DNA of 54,801 bases, from contig JAISGK010000007.1 of NCBI GenBank assembly GCA_031263155.1, positions 1-54,801 of the forward strand, given 5' to 3'. Positions 17,080-25,199 of the stretch are shown here, in pieces; within the stretch, counting starts at the first letter, position 1, and the number at the start of each line of letters is the position of its first letter. Below the pieces are notes generated by a model. It was not told the DNA's origin. It saw only the letters and a program-made list of their open reading frames with translations, and ran no database searches. This DNA comes from Clostridiales bacterium. Lineage in GTDB: Bacteria; Bacillota; Clostridia; Lachnospirales; WQUN01. Both the position numbers and the translations under genes were made by a program.

Positions 17080-18047
17080 ACAATTCTCTCCTTATGCTTT
17101 TTTGAAAAAAATTTATAGGTGACAAGCCCAGCTGTGACTACAATAGCAATAAACAACAGTGGTAAAATGGATCCGGCTAAAAATATACATACGTTTTCAA
17201 AGAATGTAATGGTATTGTTTACAGAATTTACAAAACTATTCGTCAGTCGCGCGCCAAACGGAGTCTCGCCCGCCGTCAGCCGAACGTTTAATTGCTCGTA
17301 AAGCGACAGTGTAAGGGTAGAAAACGATGAGCGACTGTCTATATCTTTTAGGCGCGACGCGTAAATCTCTATATCAGTGCGCACTTCCGCCAAATACTGT
17401 TCCAACGCCAGCAGCGTTTTCACATCATTGGTCTGTGCTATCATATCCAATAAGCGCTGTTCCTCCACGTTTTTTGTTTCAAGCCTTGCCTGCGTGTCAT
17501 AGTATTGCGGGCTCACATTTTCTTGCTGTTCGCTGGATGAAACAACGCGTCCCACACCCTCCATCAGTCTTTTCACTTGATCAAAAGACTCACTGGGCAC
17601 ACGGTACACAGCTTCAAAAATTCTGCTGCCAGAATTCGCGTTATGCAGGTTGGAGTTTTCGACATATCCGCCCGCTTCTTTAACCAGCGTTTCGATTCTG
17701 CTCACGCTGTCGTCAAACGCGTTGGTCTCCAAGTTAACAAACCCGGTTTTGATTATCTTACTTTCGCGCTGATCGCCCGTCCCCTGATAAGCGTCCGGCG
17801 CTGCGGAATCCGAAGTCATTTTGCCATTATCATAATAATACATTTCCCCTGACTCCTCGCTGCTCACGGCGGCGGGGGCTTCATAAGGGGCGCCGCCACT
17901 GTCGCCATAATAACCGGCGATGCTATCGGATGCGGCTTGCGGCGCGGATTGGCTCGAATTAGCGCTGCAACCAGTTATCGCTAATATAGCCGCTGTTAAA
18001 ATAATAATCTTATTATTAATAATTTTATTAATAACCATTTTCTTCAA
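17076..18047 (-). CDS. DUF4349 lipoprotein
   Basis: Signal with lipobox LAITGC near residue 27, a Ser/Ala/Gly/Tyr-rich spacer to about 100, the DUF4349 domain (KIIKTGFVNLETNAFDDSVSRIETLV ... YVENSNLHN), a coiled-coil part (QARLETKNVEEQRLLDMIAQTNDVKTLLALEQYLAEVRTDIE, quoted here only to mark its extent by first and last residues Q and E) and a C-terminal transmembrane helix before a lysine-rich end. It would therefore be anchored by lipid and helix, with the domain outside. The start is a TTG overlapping the previous stop as TTGA, behind GGAG. The gene upstream carries a second DUF4349, suggesting the two domains pair outside the cell. Confidence 0.83.
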   Translation of the reverse strand: MKKMVINKIINNKIIILTAAILAITGCSANSSQSAPQAASDSIAGYYGDSGGAPYEAPAAVSSEESGEMYYYDNGKMTSDSAAPDAYQGTGDQRESKIIKTGFVNLETNAFDDSVSRIETLVKEAGGYVENSNLHNANSGSRIFEAVYRVPSESFDQVKRLMEGVGRVVSSSEQQENVSPQYYDTQARLETKNVEEQRLLDMIAQTNDVKTLLALEQYLAEVRTDIEIYASRLKDIDSRSSFSTLTLSLYEQLNVRLTAGETPFGARLTNSFVNSVNNTITFFENVCIFLAGSILPLLFIAIVVTAGLVTYKFFSKKHKERIV

Positions 18048-19345
18048 GGCGATTTACTCCCTCTTTTCACGATAGCCATAGCGATTAGCCAACACACAAA
18101 ACCACCCATGACGATGATCCCCAGCGGTACTATCATATTCGCCAAGCCTATCAAAACGTTTTGTCCAAACTGTATCATTCTATTGGCCGAACTAACAAAC
18201 GAATTTTTAACGCGCGCGCCAAATGTCGGTATATCTGGTCGCGCCACCGCAGTCGCTTCTTCTCTTAAATTTATCTGAATGTAGGGCGATACGGTGTTAT
18301 TAGCTATGTCGCGCATATTTGTGTAAATATTGTCGTATTCGTTGTTAACGTCGCTCAACCTTTGCTCCACAATCAGCATGACGTCCAAATCGGTAACTTT
18401 GGCTAAAATGTCCAACAAACGGGATTTCTCTTCCTCTTTTTTGGTAAGCCTGGCGTATAGCTCCGTTAAGTCTGCTTGCGCGATACTTACCGTCTCGCTT
18501 TCGCTCTGAACGGATCCAAAACCTCGCAATAGATCTTTAGCGGCTTCAAAATTCTCTATGCCAACCCTTTGGCTAATATACGCATCTGTTTCCGAGTACG
18601 ATGATGACAATGTCCAGCCCGGGAAATTTTGAAGCTCTTCCTTTATTTGTTCTAAATCGTTTACCGCGATGGTAATATAAAAATGGGTGATGGCGTCAGT
18701 GGAGTCCGAAGACAGATTATTCACGACAATTTCAGGGTCAAATCTACCCAGCCGCGCGTTCACAGAACCATCGTATTTTTCAATAGTATCAGGGACTTCT
18801 AGACGGGCGATTTGAGAGTCGCTATCGCCGTATTCGCTAAATTCGTCGGCAGCACTAACAGACGACGACAAACTCTCGCCGCTGTCCGCCTCCCTCGCGG
18901 CCCCGGATTCCTCGAATTCTAGAGGATCATTGTAATTTGCGTAACTGTCTGGCGCACTGGCGGCCGACTGTTCAATCACGCCGTAATTACGCGCAGAATA
19001 TAGCCCCGGTTCCAGGCTTGAACTTATTACGCACACCAAAACAAACGCGGCGACAGCGCTTGCCGCCGCATAGACATACGCCCTCATCAGCGCGCGCGCT
19101 TTAGGCTTTGTCTGTAGTTTTGCCTTTTCTTTTATCATCGTTATCGTTTCATTGTGCAGACCATCAGGCGGATCCACAGGCGGCGTTTCGTGAAGAGTTT
19201 GCAAAATACCTTTCATCTCCTCATACAATGCGCGACAGCTATCGCATTGCGCAATGTGATCGGTTATTTTTTGTACATCGGCGTAGGACAATGCGTTGTC
19301 GATTAAAAGGGGGATAAGCTCCCGCGCTTTTTCGCATTTAAGCAT
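18044..19345 (-). CDS. Anti-sigma factor: zinc-finger (zf-HC2) fused to DUF4349
   Basis: Residues 1-60 form an anti-sigma zinc finger, with HIAQCDSCRALYEEM giving the H-x3-C-x2-C ligands. A membrane helix follows near 85-110, then about 320 outside residues. These hold a low-complexity Ser/Ala/Glu linker, the DUF4349 domain with a coiled coil (KKEEEKSRLLDILAKVTDLD), and a second helix near the C terminus (VPLGIIVMGGFVCWLIAMAIV). This is the plan of a transmembrane anti-sigma factor with a sensing outer domain. The ATG at 19345 has GGGAGGA upstream and lies within the last codons of the sigma gene. The two are overlapped by eight bases, as expected for partners made in balance. Confidence 0.85.
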   Translation of the reverse strand: MLKCEKARELIPLLIDNALSYADVQKITDHIAQCDSCRALYEEMKGILQTLHETPPVDPPDGLHNETITMIKEKAKLQTKPKARALMRAYVYAAASAVAAFVLVCVISSSLEPGLYSARNYGVIEQSAASAPDSYANYNDPLEFEESGAAREADSGESLSSSVSAADEFSEYGDSDSQIARLEVPDTIEKYDGSVNARLGRFDPEIVVNNLSSDSTDAITHFYITIAVNDLEQIKEELQNFPGWTLSSSYSETDAYISQRVGIENFEAAKDLLRGFGSVQSESETVSIAQADLTELYARLTKKEEEKSRLLDILAKVTDLDVMLIVEQRLSDVNNEYDNIYTNMRDIANNTVSPYIQINLREEATAVARPDIPTFGARVKNSFVSSANRMIQFGQNVLIGLANMIVPLGIIVMGGFVCWLIAMAIVKRGSKSP

Positions 19346-19919
19346 GTGAGTTCCTCCCTTCGACATTAAGACGCGAATGGCCCAATAAAAGTTCCCTTAG
19401 TTTCAACCGGGCTCGCGACAATCTGCTCTTCACAGTACCTAACGGCAGGTTCATTGTTTTTGATATCTCTTCGTAGCTGAAACCTTGCAGGTCGCGCAAA
19501 ATGACGAGGGTACGCTGTTCTGCTGGTAAAAGCGACACCGCGCGCCGCACCGCGTCGCTTGTTTCGTTTGCCAAAACCTTGGCTTCGGGGTCTTGATCGT
19601 GTGATGCTGCGGCAAAAAAAATACCCGCTTCTTCGCGCTCATCAAGCGAATCTTCGGCGTTGCGTTTACGCGCGCGCAGGTAGTCCAGCGATGTGGTAAT
19701 TACAATGCGCGTTAACCACGCTTTAAAAGAATCCGCCGACTTGCACTGGCCAAGATTTTTATATGCCTTTATGTAGGTATCTTGTGTTATATCTTTGGCG
19801 TCTTCTCTATTATGCGCGTAGTGCCATGCCAGGTTATATATAAGACGCTCATATGGTTTTATAAGTTCAGCAAAAGAATCGGGATCCCCTTGCCTGGCTT
19901 TGACTAATACGGCGTGCAT
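19338..19919 (-). CDS. ECF-type RNA polymerase sigma factor
   Basis: A 193-residue sigma-70 family protein with region 2 (YERLIYNLAWHYAHNREDAKDITQDTYIKAYKNL) and region 4 (AEQRTLVILRDLQGFSYEEISKTMNLPLGTVKSRLSRAR). Both are given by outline only, and region 3 is absent, so it is of the extracytoplasmic-function group. The frame is open to 20015, but that part is a translated short tandem repeat. The ATG at 19919 with AAAGGA upstream gives the usual start (MHAVLVKARQGD). It heads a four-gene operon in which every junction overlaps. The DUF4349 and SIMPL partners point to an envelope signal. Confidence 0.9.
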   Translation of the reverse strand: MHAVLVKARQGDPDSFAELIKPYERLIYNLAWHYAHNREDAKDITQDTYIKAYKNLGQCKSADSFKAWLTRIVITTSLDYLRARKRNAEDSLDEREEAGIFFAAASHDQDPEAKVLANETSDAVRRAVSLLPAEQRTLVILRDLQGFSYEEISKTMNLPLGTVKSRLSRARLKLRELLLGHSRLNVEGRNSHA

Positions 19920-19938
19920 TATGATTCGTCCTTTCATC

Positions 19939-20008
19939 CTGATACTGATTTGATACTGATAGGTCGATGCGTCCCATACGGTACATCGATACATCGATAC
20001 GCAGATAC
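19939..20008. repeat. Short tandem repeats in the sigma operon leader
   Basis: Two units of TGATACTGAT near 19939-19960, then TACATCGA twice with a third divergent copy at 19982-20005. They resemble the TACATAGCGA array ahead of rsmH in sequence and in being placed just upstream of a start codon. Confidence 0.7.
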
Positions 20009-20072
20009 ATTCCACAATATAGAAAATCTTTGAATAAATACAAAAAGTCCCAAGATGCCGGTCCTATATTTT

Positions 20073-20100
20073 GACACCTAGCTCTCGCTAGGGGGGTGTC
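20073..20100. promoter_or_regulatory. Stable hairpin in the 20.0-20.25 kb gap
   Basis: GACACCTAGC pairs with GCTAGG-GGG-TGTC around a four-base loop, with a small bulge. It lies some 150 bp upstream of the sigma gene on the opposite side from the ABC exporter. Terminator of the orphan remnant or leader structure are both possible. I see nothing else in 20101-20250. Confidence 0.4.
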
Positions 20101-20251
20101 CGCAGAACAACCGCCCGCCTTCCGCCGATAATATAGCATGCGGCCTGACGTGGGTTGCACAATAATAGAACTCCCATTTTCCATCTGTAGGTTCAAAATA
20201 ATAGGTTGTCGAACAACTCAGGAGCTTCGCAGCGATGTGAAATGGCTTATC

Positions 20252-20545
20252 TTAATTGACAGGTGTCTTTAAGACAGATGGCATTATGCCAAATGGCATT
20301 ATGCCGCCACTCAAATCACTATGGCTATAGTATACACCAGGTATCGGATATTTTTCAAGCTGTTTTGGTAACAATTTTTGCCGAATAGCTTTGATAATTT
20401 TGTAATAGCGACCATGCGCTTCAAATTCTTCTCCCTTTTCCCAGAAGCGGCGATAAAACCGGCAACGTGATCGGGTGCGTGGGCCGTTTATATCGCGACT
20501 GTCAAAAAAGAACCGGCTCCATTCACAAGAAGGATTAATTGTGAT
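20252..20545 (-). pseudogene. 3' remnant of an unidentified gene
   Basis: On the minus strand a frame of about 97 codons runs without a stop and ends with TAA at 20254-20252. It has no start codon: a stop lies just above it, at the edge of the ABC exporter gene. The reading SRFFFDSRDINGPRTRSR, FYRRFWEKGEEFEAHGRYYK, KLLPKQLEKYPIPGVYYS is rich in charged and aromatic residues and unlike random translation. I therefore take it as the C-terminal part of a real protein cut off at its 5' side. The last 20 codons include a duplicated 13-bp unit (20278-20290 and 20293-20305). I do not recognise the family. Confidence 0.45.
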
Positions 20546-20550
20546 AGACT

Positions 20551-22341
20551 ATGAGAATCAGGGAGGTGCGTAACAGGTTGAATGGAAAATTTGGCGAATT
20601 TTTATCTTACTACAAACCGTACAAAAGAGTTTTAGCGGCGGATCTATTTTTCGCGTTTCTGGCTTCAGGAGTCGTTTTGGCGTATCCGCTTCTTGTAAAT
20701 AAAATTACCGGCCAGGCAATCGCGCCGGAAGGTATAAACTCCGACATGCTGGTTAGAATCTCGATGGTGTTCTTGCTGTTGCTGGTGGTTGAGTTTGTCA
20801 GCAATTTTTACATTACCTATTGGGGACACGTAATGGGCGCCAAGATGGAATTTGATATGAGAAACGACCTGTTTCAGCATCTTCAAAAACTCTCTTTCAG
20901 CTATTATGACAACCAAAAAACCGGTCAATTGATGTCCCGCATCACCACGGATCTGTTTGACGTAACAGAACTAGCTCATCATGGCCCGGAAGATGTTTTA
21001 ATCTCCATTGTTAAAATTATAGGTTCCCTTATCATTTTAATGCGCGTTAACTGGATGCTTACGCTGACGATCTCCGCAGTGCTACCGTTTATGGTTGTTT
21101 TTGCCGTACACTGCAACAAATTGATGAAAACGGCCTTTAGACGAAACCGTGAGCGCATCGCTGATATAAACGCGCAGATAGAAGACAGCCTTTCCGGTGT
21201 ACGCGTAGTCAAATCTTTCGCGAATGAGGAGCTGGAAATCCGCAAATTCAACGTCGGAAACAGCAGATTTGTGGACAGCAAACGTGACAGTTACCGCGCC
21301 ATGGCTGTATTTCACAGCGGACTGGGCGCGTTCATTTCGTTTATTACCATTCTGGTTGTTATCGCCGGCGCGGGGTTTATCCATACGGGCGGTTTTGACT
21401 TGCCCCGGCTGATAATGTTTCTGCTGTACATAAATACTCTCATTGAACCCGTCCGCAGGTTAATCAATTTTACCGAGCAGTTTCAAAACGGCGCGGCCGG
21501 TTTTGTCCGGTTTCAGGAAATTATGGAAATAAGCCCGGATATTATGGATGGCCCAAAAGCGGCGGATTTACAGCGCGCTGAAGGCAGTGTAGAATTTGAC
21601 AATGTTTCGTTCCGGTATGCCGATAACCTTCCGTATATATTGCGCAATGTGAATCTAAGCGTGGCGCCAGGGGAATACCTGGCTCTGGTCGGCGCTTCTG
21701 GGGTTGGCAAGACCACACTTTGCAGCCTTATCCCGCGCTTTTATGAAGCCGATGAAGGTTCGGTCAAACTGGACGGGCGGGATATCCGAGAATTCACTAT
21801 TAAATCCCTGCGTGACCAAATAGGTATTGTCCAGCAGGATGTGTATTTATTTACAGGCACAGTTAAAGATAATATTCGATACGGCAAGCCTGAGGCGCCG
21901 GATGAGGAGATCGTGGAAGCGGCAAAGCGCGCCAATGCCCACGACTTTATTATGGAACTGCCTGAAGGTTATGATACCGATATTGGTCAGCGGGGCGTGA
22001 AACTGTCCGGAGGGCAAAAACAGCGACTGAGCATAGCTCGGGTCTTTCTGAAAAATCCGCCTGTTCTTATATTTGACGAGGCGACATCCGCTTTGGATAA
22101 TGAGAGCGAGCGTATTGTTCAGGAAAGCTTTGAAAAACTGGCGAAAAACCGTACGACATTTGTAATCGCGCATCGGCTTTCTACCATAAAAAACGCGAAG
22201 CGGATTATCGTGCTCAATGGCGACGGCATCGCGGAGCAGGGGACGCATGAAGAACTTATGGGTCTAAAAGGCGTTTACGCGAAATACTATGAAATATCGG
22301 CGCCGAAGTTTATTCTTGAGAAAGACTCGCCGCGCGGTTAA
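20551..22341 (+). CDS. ABC exporter half-transporter (permease fused to ATPase)
   Basis: 596 residues: a six-helix ABC-type exporter domain to about residue 330, then the ATPase with GASGVGKTT (Walker A), QQDVYLFTGTVKDNIRYG (Q loop), LSGGQKQRLS (signature), VLIFDEATSALD (Walker B) and the switch His in IAHRLST. It would work as a homodimer, exporting a lipid, drug or peptide. The substrate is not visible. The ATG at 20551 lacks a close ribosome site. A TTG at 20578 has GGGAGG ten bases upstream and is an alternative. The gene ends in the base that begins the AraC-type relic, so its 3' end may have been reshaped by recombination. Confidence 0.9.
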   Translation: MRIREVRNRLNGKFGEFLSYYKPYKRVLAADLFFAFLASGVVLAYPLLVNKITGQAIAPEGINSDMLVRISMVFLLLLVVEFVSNFYITYWGHVMGAKMEFDMRNDLFQHLQKLSFSYYDNQKTGQLMSRITTDLFDVTELAHHGPEDVLISIVKIIGSLIILMRVNWMLTLTISAVLPFMVVFAVHCNKLMKTAFRRNRERIADINAQIEDSLSGVRVVKSFANEELEIRKFNVGNSRFVDSKRDSYRAMAVFHSGLGAFISFITILVVIAGAGFIHTGGFDLPRLIMFLLYINTLIEPVRRLINFTEQFQNGAAGFVRFQEIMEISPDIMDGPKAADLQRAEGSVEFDNVSFRYADNLPYILRNVNLSVAPGEYLALVGASGVGKTTLCSLIPRFYEADEGSVKLDGRDIREFTIKSLRDQIGIVQQDVYLFTGTVKDNIRYGKPEAPDEEIVEAAKRANAHDFIMELPEGYDTDIGQRGVKLSGGQKQRLSIARVFLKNPPVLIFDEATSALDNESERIVQESFEKLAKNRTTFVIAHRLSTIKNAKRIIVLNGDGIAEQGTHEELMGLKGVYAKYYEISAPKFILEKDSPRG

Positions 22342-22386
22342 TATTCCCTTGAATAATCGGGCGTTTGGCTTCCTCGCAGCGTTTGT
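22341..22386 (-). pseudogene. 46-bp relic of an AraC-type HTH gene, near copy of 35552-35597
   Basis: This stretch matches 35552-35597 at 42 of 46 positions in the same orientation. In the yesN-like gene there it encodes RRDEAKRLIVQGNMKI, and here the minus strand reads KRCEEAKRPIIQGNI. It is too short to be a gene. It ends four bases before the stop codon of the helicase gene, exactly at the edge of the defence operon. Confidence 0.75.
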
Positions 22387-22389
22387 GCT

Positions 22390-25122
22390 TTACCATCCTT
22401 TCAGCAGTTCATTCAATTCGTCTTGTTTATCCAGTACCACGGCGCATTTCTCCCAATCGCCGCAGTCGGGTATCACTTCTTCGTATTTCAGCACGAAGGG
22501 GTTCTTTGTGGGAAGTCTGCTGATGGCAAGCTCTGCGCGTTCTTCGTCTTTTTGGGCTATGGCTACCCATACGTCCTCCAAGACATCGGGTATCTGACCG
22601 AACAGGTTGTAGATACCTTGCAAGCGATCGGAGAGTCTGCTGTGTACCTTGTCCTCAACCGAATCCTTGTAGCGCATATTGTAAATGTAGATTGTGTCCG
22701 CCAACTGGCCGATACGCTGGATACGGCCTTTGCGCTGCTCCAATCTGGTGGGATTCCACGGCAGATCGATGTTGATGAGCGTGCCCAAGGCTTGCAGGTT
22801 CAAGCCTTCGGAGGCGGCATCCGTGCCGACGAGTATCATCAGTTCGCGCATTTTGACAAGGCGTTTGATTTTGTCCTTGCTGGTCTTGCGGAGCAAGCCG
22901 CCTGTGTAGATGCCGGACTTGTCACCGCCTGCATACAGGCCGATCGGGGTATCGGCAAATTCCTTTGACAGACGCTCGGAAACATAGACGGCGCTGTCAT
23001 AGTATTGGGTGAACAGGATGCAGCCTTTGTCTTTCCATGCGCCCTCGCCCTCAACGCCGCTAAACAGGATTGACTTGACGCGGTTATATTTCGGGTCGGT
23101 GTCGGTATTAGATTTCAGAACATTGACGAGCTTTTCAAGGCAGTTGATTTCTTCTTGGGTGAGTTCCTCGTTTTCGTTTTCTTCTTCATCCCCATCGTCT
23201 ATCTCGTCATAAAGGGAGCGCAGTATGTCCTTGCCCTCGGCAGTCCAGGCAAGTATCTTCTTGGCGGTGTTTTCCCCGGCGAACATGGTACTGCCTATAC
23301 GCTTCAAAAGCAGAGTGGATATAAAGCCGCTGCCTTTGACCCGCGATGATAGAATTTCGCAAAATTGCTTGGCAATTTTGTATGCATCCTCCATGTAACC
23401 GGATAGCTCCAGCGCGTCATCAGCGCTTTCGCCGAGCAGCCGGACGTTTATCTTTTTCAAGTAGGGTTCGCCTGTATCGGGGTTTTTCGTGTCCTCCAAG
23501 AAGTTGCGGGTGCGGCGTATAATAGTGCGGATATAGGGGTTGTGATTCTTGATGAAGTCATGGTCGCCGTAAAGGGTTTTGACTCGGTTCTTCTGTTTGT
23601 TGTCCATCTTGTCGTACTGGCTTTGCGGCAAGACAGCGGTATCGTTAGATATGTTAAGCTGTGACCTGAGTATCTCAAAGCTCCTTTCCTCACTACCCGG
23701 AGGAAAGGGATTGCGGACGATTTTCCACATTTCCGCTTCGGCGGTCGGGTAGGGTTCTTCTCCCTGTAGGTACTTGATACCAAGACCAGGTGTGTGCCGC
23801 CAAACGCTGTATATGTCACCAAGAATCTTGTTTGCGTCTTGCGGCATACCCAAGGCGGCAAGCAAGTCAAACGCTTCAATGGGGTCTATCTGTACTGGGG
23901 TGGCGGTCGCCAATAGCAAACTCGTAGTTCGGAAAGTAATCTCGTTCAGGAAAGCAAGCAGATTGTTCATCTGCGGCTTGTGCTTATCCGGGTCTTTGCC
24001 AAGGTTTTTCCGGCGCGCCCGGTGCGCCTCATCGAGAATCACGCAAGAAAACCGCATGGACTTCAAAAGCTCTGCGGATTCAGATTTGCGAGTAACGAGA
24101 CCTTGGGATATAATCCCCACTTTACGGGGGCATTTAAGTATAGATTTCACGCTGTCGGCGGGATACTCGTAGCCATTTTCGTCCACCCACAGTTTGCCCG
24201 TCCACACGGCGGAGGGCATATTGAGAAGGGATTTGAGTTCATCCTGCCATTGAAACAGCAGTGTCTTCGGCACGATAATCAACACTGGCTTGTCATCGAA
24301 CAGGGCTATCAGCTTGGCGCTCATGGCAAGCTGGACGGTCTTGCCCAGACCTACTTGGTCGGCAAGCAGCAGCCTTGCGCCACCTTTTTGCTTGTGTTCA
24401 CCAAAAGCGCGGGCTACAAAATACTGCTGGTGCGCCCACAGTCCTAACTGCTCGCGATATATAGGTTCTTCAACCGCAACGGCGGGAACAGGGTCGTCCA
24501 CAGTTTCCCGCCAGTCTTTGAGTGGCACACAGCGCCGCTCTGATAAGCGTTTCATATCCTCAATCACATATTCGGACAGGGGGATGGCGTAGCTGTTGTT
24601 CCAGAATGCGTCAAACTCTGCCTGCACCCACTTCACGGAATCCGGCTCGCTATCCTCCCATATCATCTCATAGTTTACTGAGAAGGCGGCGGCGGTTTCA
24701 TTGATGCTGCCGAGAAAAGAAGTTTTGCTGCCATCGGCGTAGGTTATCACGCCTGCTTTGCCGTGCATCAGCCCGTAAACGCTGTCCGGCAGGACGCGGA
24801 CGCCCAACTTACCAGATTTCAAAAGCGTATAGAGCTTTTTCAAGCGGGCAATCGCCCCGTTAGAAGTATATGCTTCTTCGGGCTTGAAGTCGTTCCACTC
24901 CCCACGCATGGCAATCTTGGCTACCGCTACATCGGATGGCATTACGCCGGAGTTGCAGATGACCCGAACTTTGCCAGACACGGCTTCTATCGCTTCGCCC
25001 GCAACCTCTAAAATGGACGAGCAGAAGTACCCGGCGATGCGGTCATAGCTTGCCGCGCCTTGCAGTTTGGCGTTCAGGAATTGCTCGCCTAATTTACCCG
25101 CGCGTGTGGAATATCGGTTCAT
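22390..25122 (-). CDS. PLD-nuclease/SNF2-type helicase of a defence operon
   Basis: 910 residues. The first 150 form a phospholipase-D-like domain with HGK (about 120-122) and GSINET, one HKD-like half site. The superfamily-2 helicase follows: DQVGLGKTVQ (Walker A, about 259), DEAHR (about 364), LLATATPVQ, and C-terminal VGTDAASEGLNLQ and QRKGRIQRIGQ (motif VI, about 797). The SNF2-like motor could track along DNA, with the PLD part acting as nuclease or DNA-binding unit. An acidic insert rich in Glu and Asp lies near 640-660. It is the last gene of the operon, 77 bp after the methylase. That gap holds a small GCAGTC/GACTGC hairpin (25145-25159). Confidence 0.9.
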   Translation of the reverse strand: MNRYSTRAGKLGEQFLNAKLQGAASYDRIAGYFCSSILEVAGEAIEAVSGKVRVICNSGVMPSDVAVAKIAMRGEWNDFKPEEAYTSNGAIARLKKLYTLLKSGKLGVRVLPDSVYGLMHGKAGVITYADGSKTSFLGSINETAAAFSVNYEMIWEDSEPDSVKWVQAEFDAFWNNSYAIPLSEYVIEDMKRLSERRCVPLKDWRETVDDPVPAVAVEEPIYREQLGLWAHQQYFVARAFGEHKQKGGARLLLADQVGLGKTVQLAMSAKLIALFDDKPVLIIVPKTLLFQWQDELKSLLNMPSAVWTGKLWVDENGYEYPADSVKSILKCPRKVGIISQGLVTRKSESAELLKSMRFSCVILDEAHRARRKNLGKDPDKHKPQMNNLLAFLNEITFRTTSLLLATATPVQIDPIEAFDLLAALGMPQDANKILGDIYSVWRHTPGLGIKYLQGEEPYPTAEAEMWKIVRNPFPPGSEERSFEILRSQLNISNDTAVLPQSQYDKMDNKQKNRVKTLYGDHDFIKNHNPYIRTIIRRTRNFLEDTKNPDTGEPYLKKINVRLLGESADDALELSGYMEDAYKIAKQFCEILSSRVKGSGFISTLLLKRIGSTMFAGENTAKKILAWTAEGKDILRSLYDEIDDGDEEENENEELTQEEINCLEKLVNVLKSNTDTDPKYNRVKSILFSGVEGEGAWKDKGCILFTQYYDSAVYVSERLSKEFADTPIGLYAGGDKSGIYTGGLLRKTSKDKIKRLVKMRELMILVGTDAASEGLNLQALGTLINIDLPWNPTRLEQRKGRIQRIGQLADTIYIYNMRYKDSVEDKVHSRLSDRLQGIYNLFGQIPDVLEDVWVAIAQKDEERAELAISRLPTKNPFVLKYEEVIPDCGDWEKCAVVLDKQDELNELLKGW

Positions 25123-25199
25123 TCAATCACCTTTCGCCGTTTCGCAGTCAGCGACTGCCGATTTGATTTTGAGCGCCCGTCAGGATGCCCAGGTAAAGT

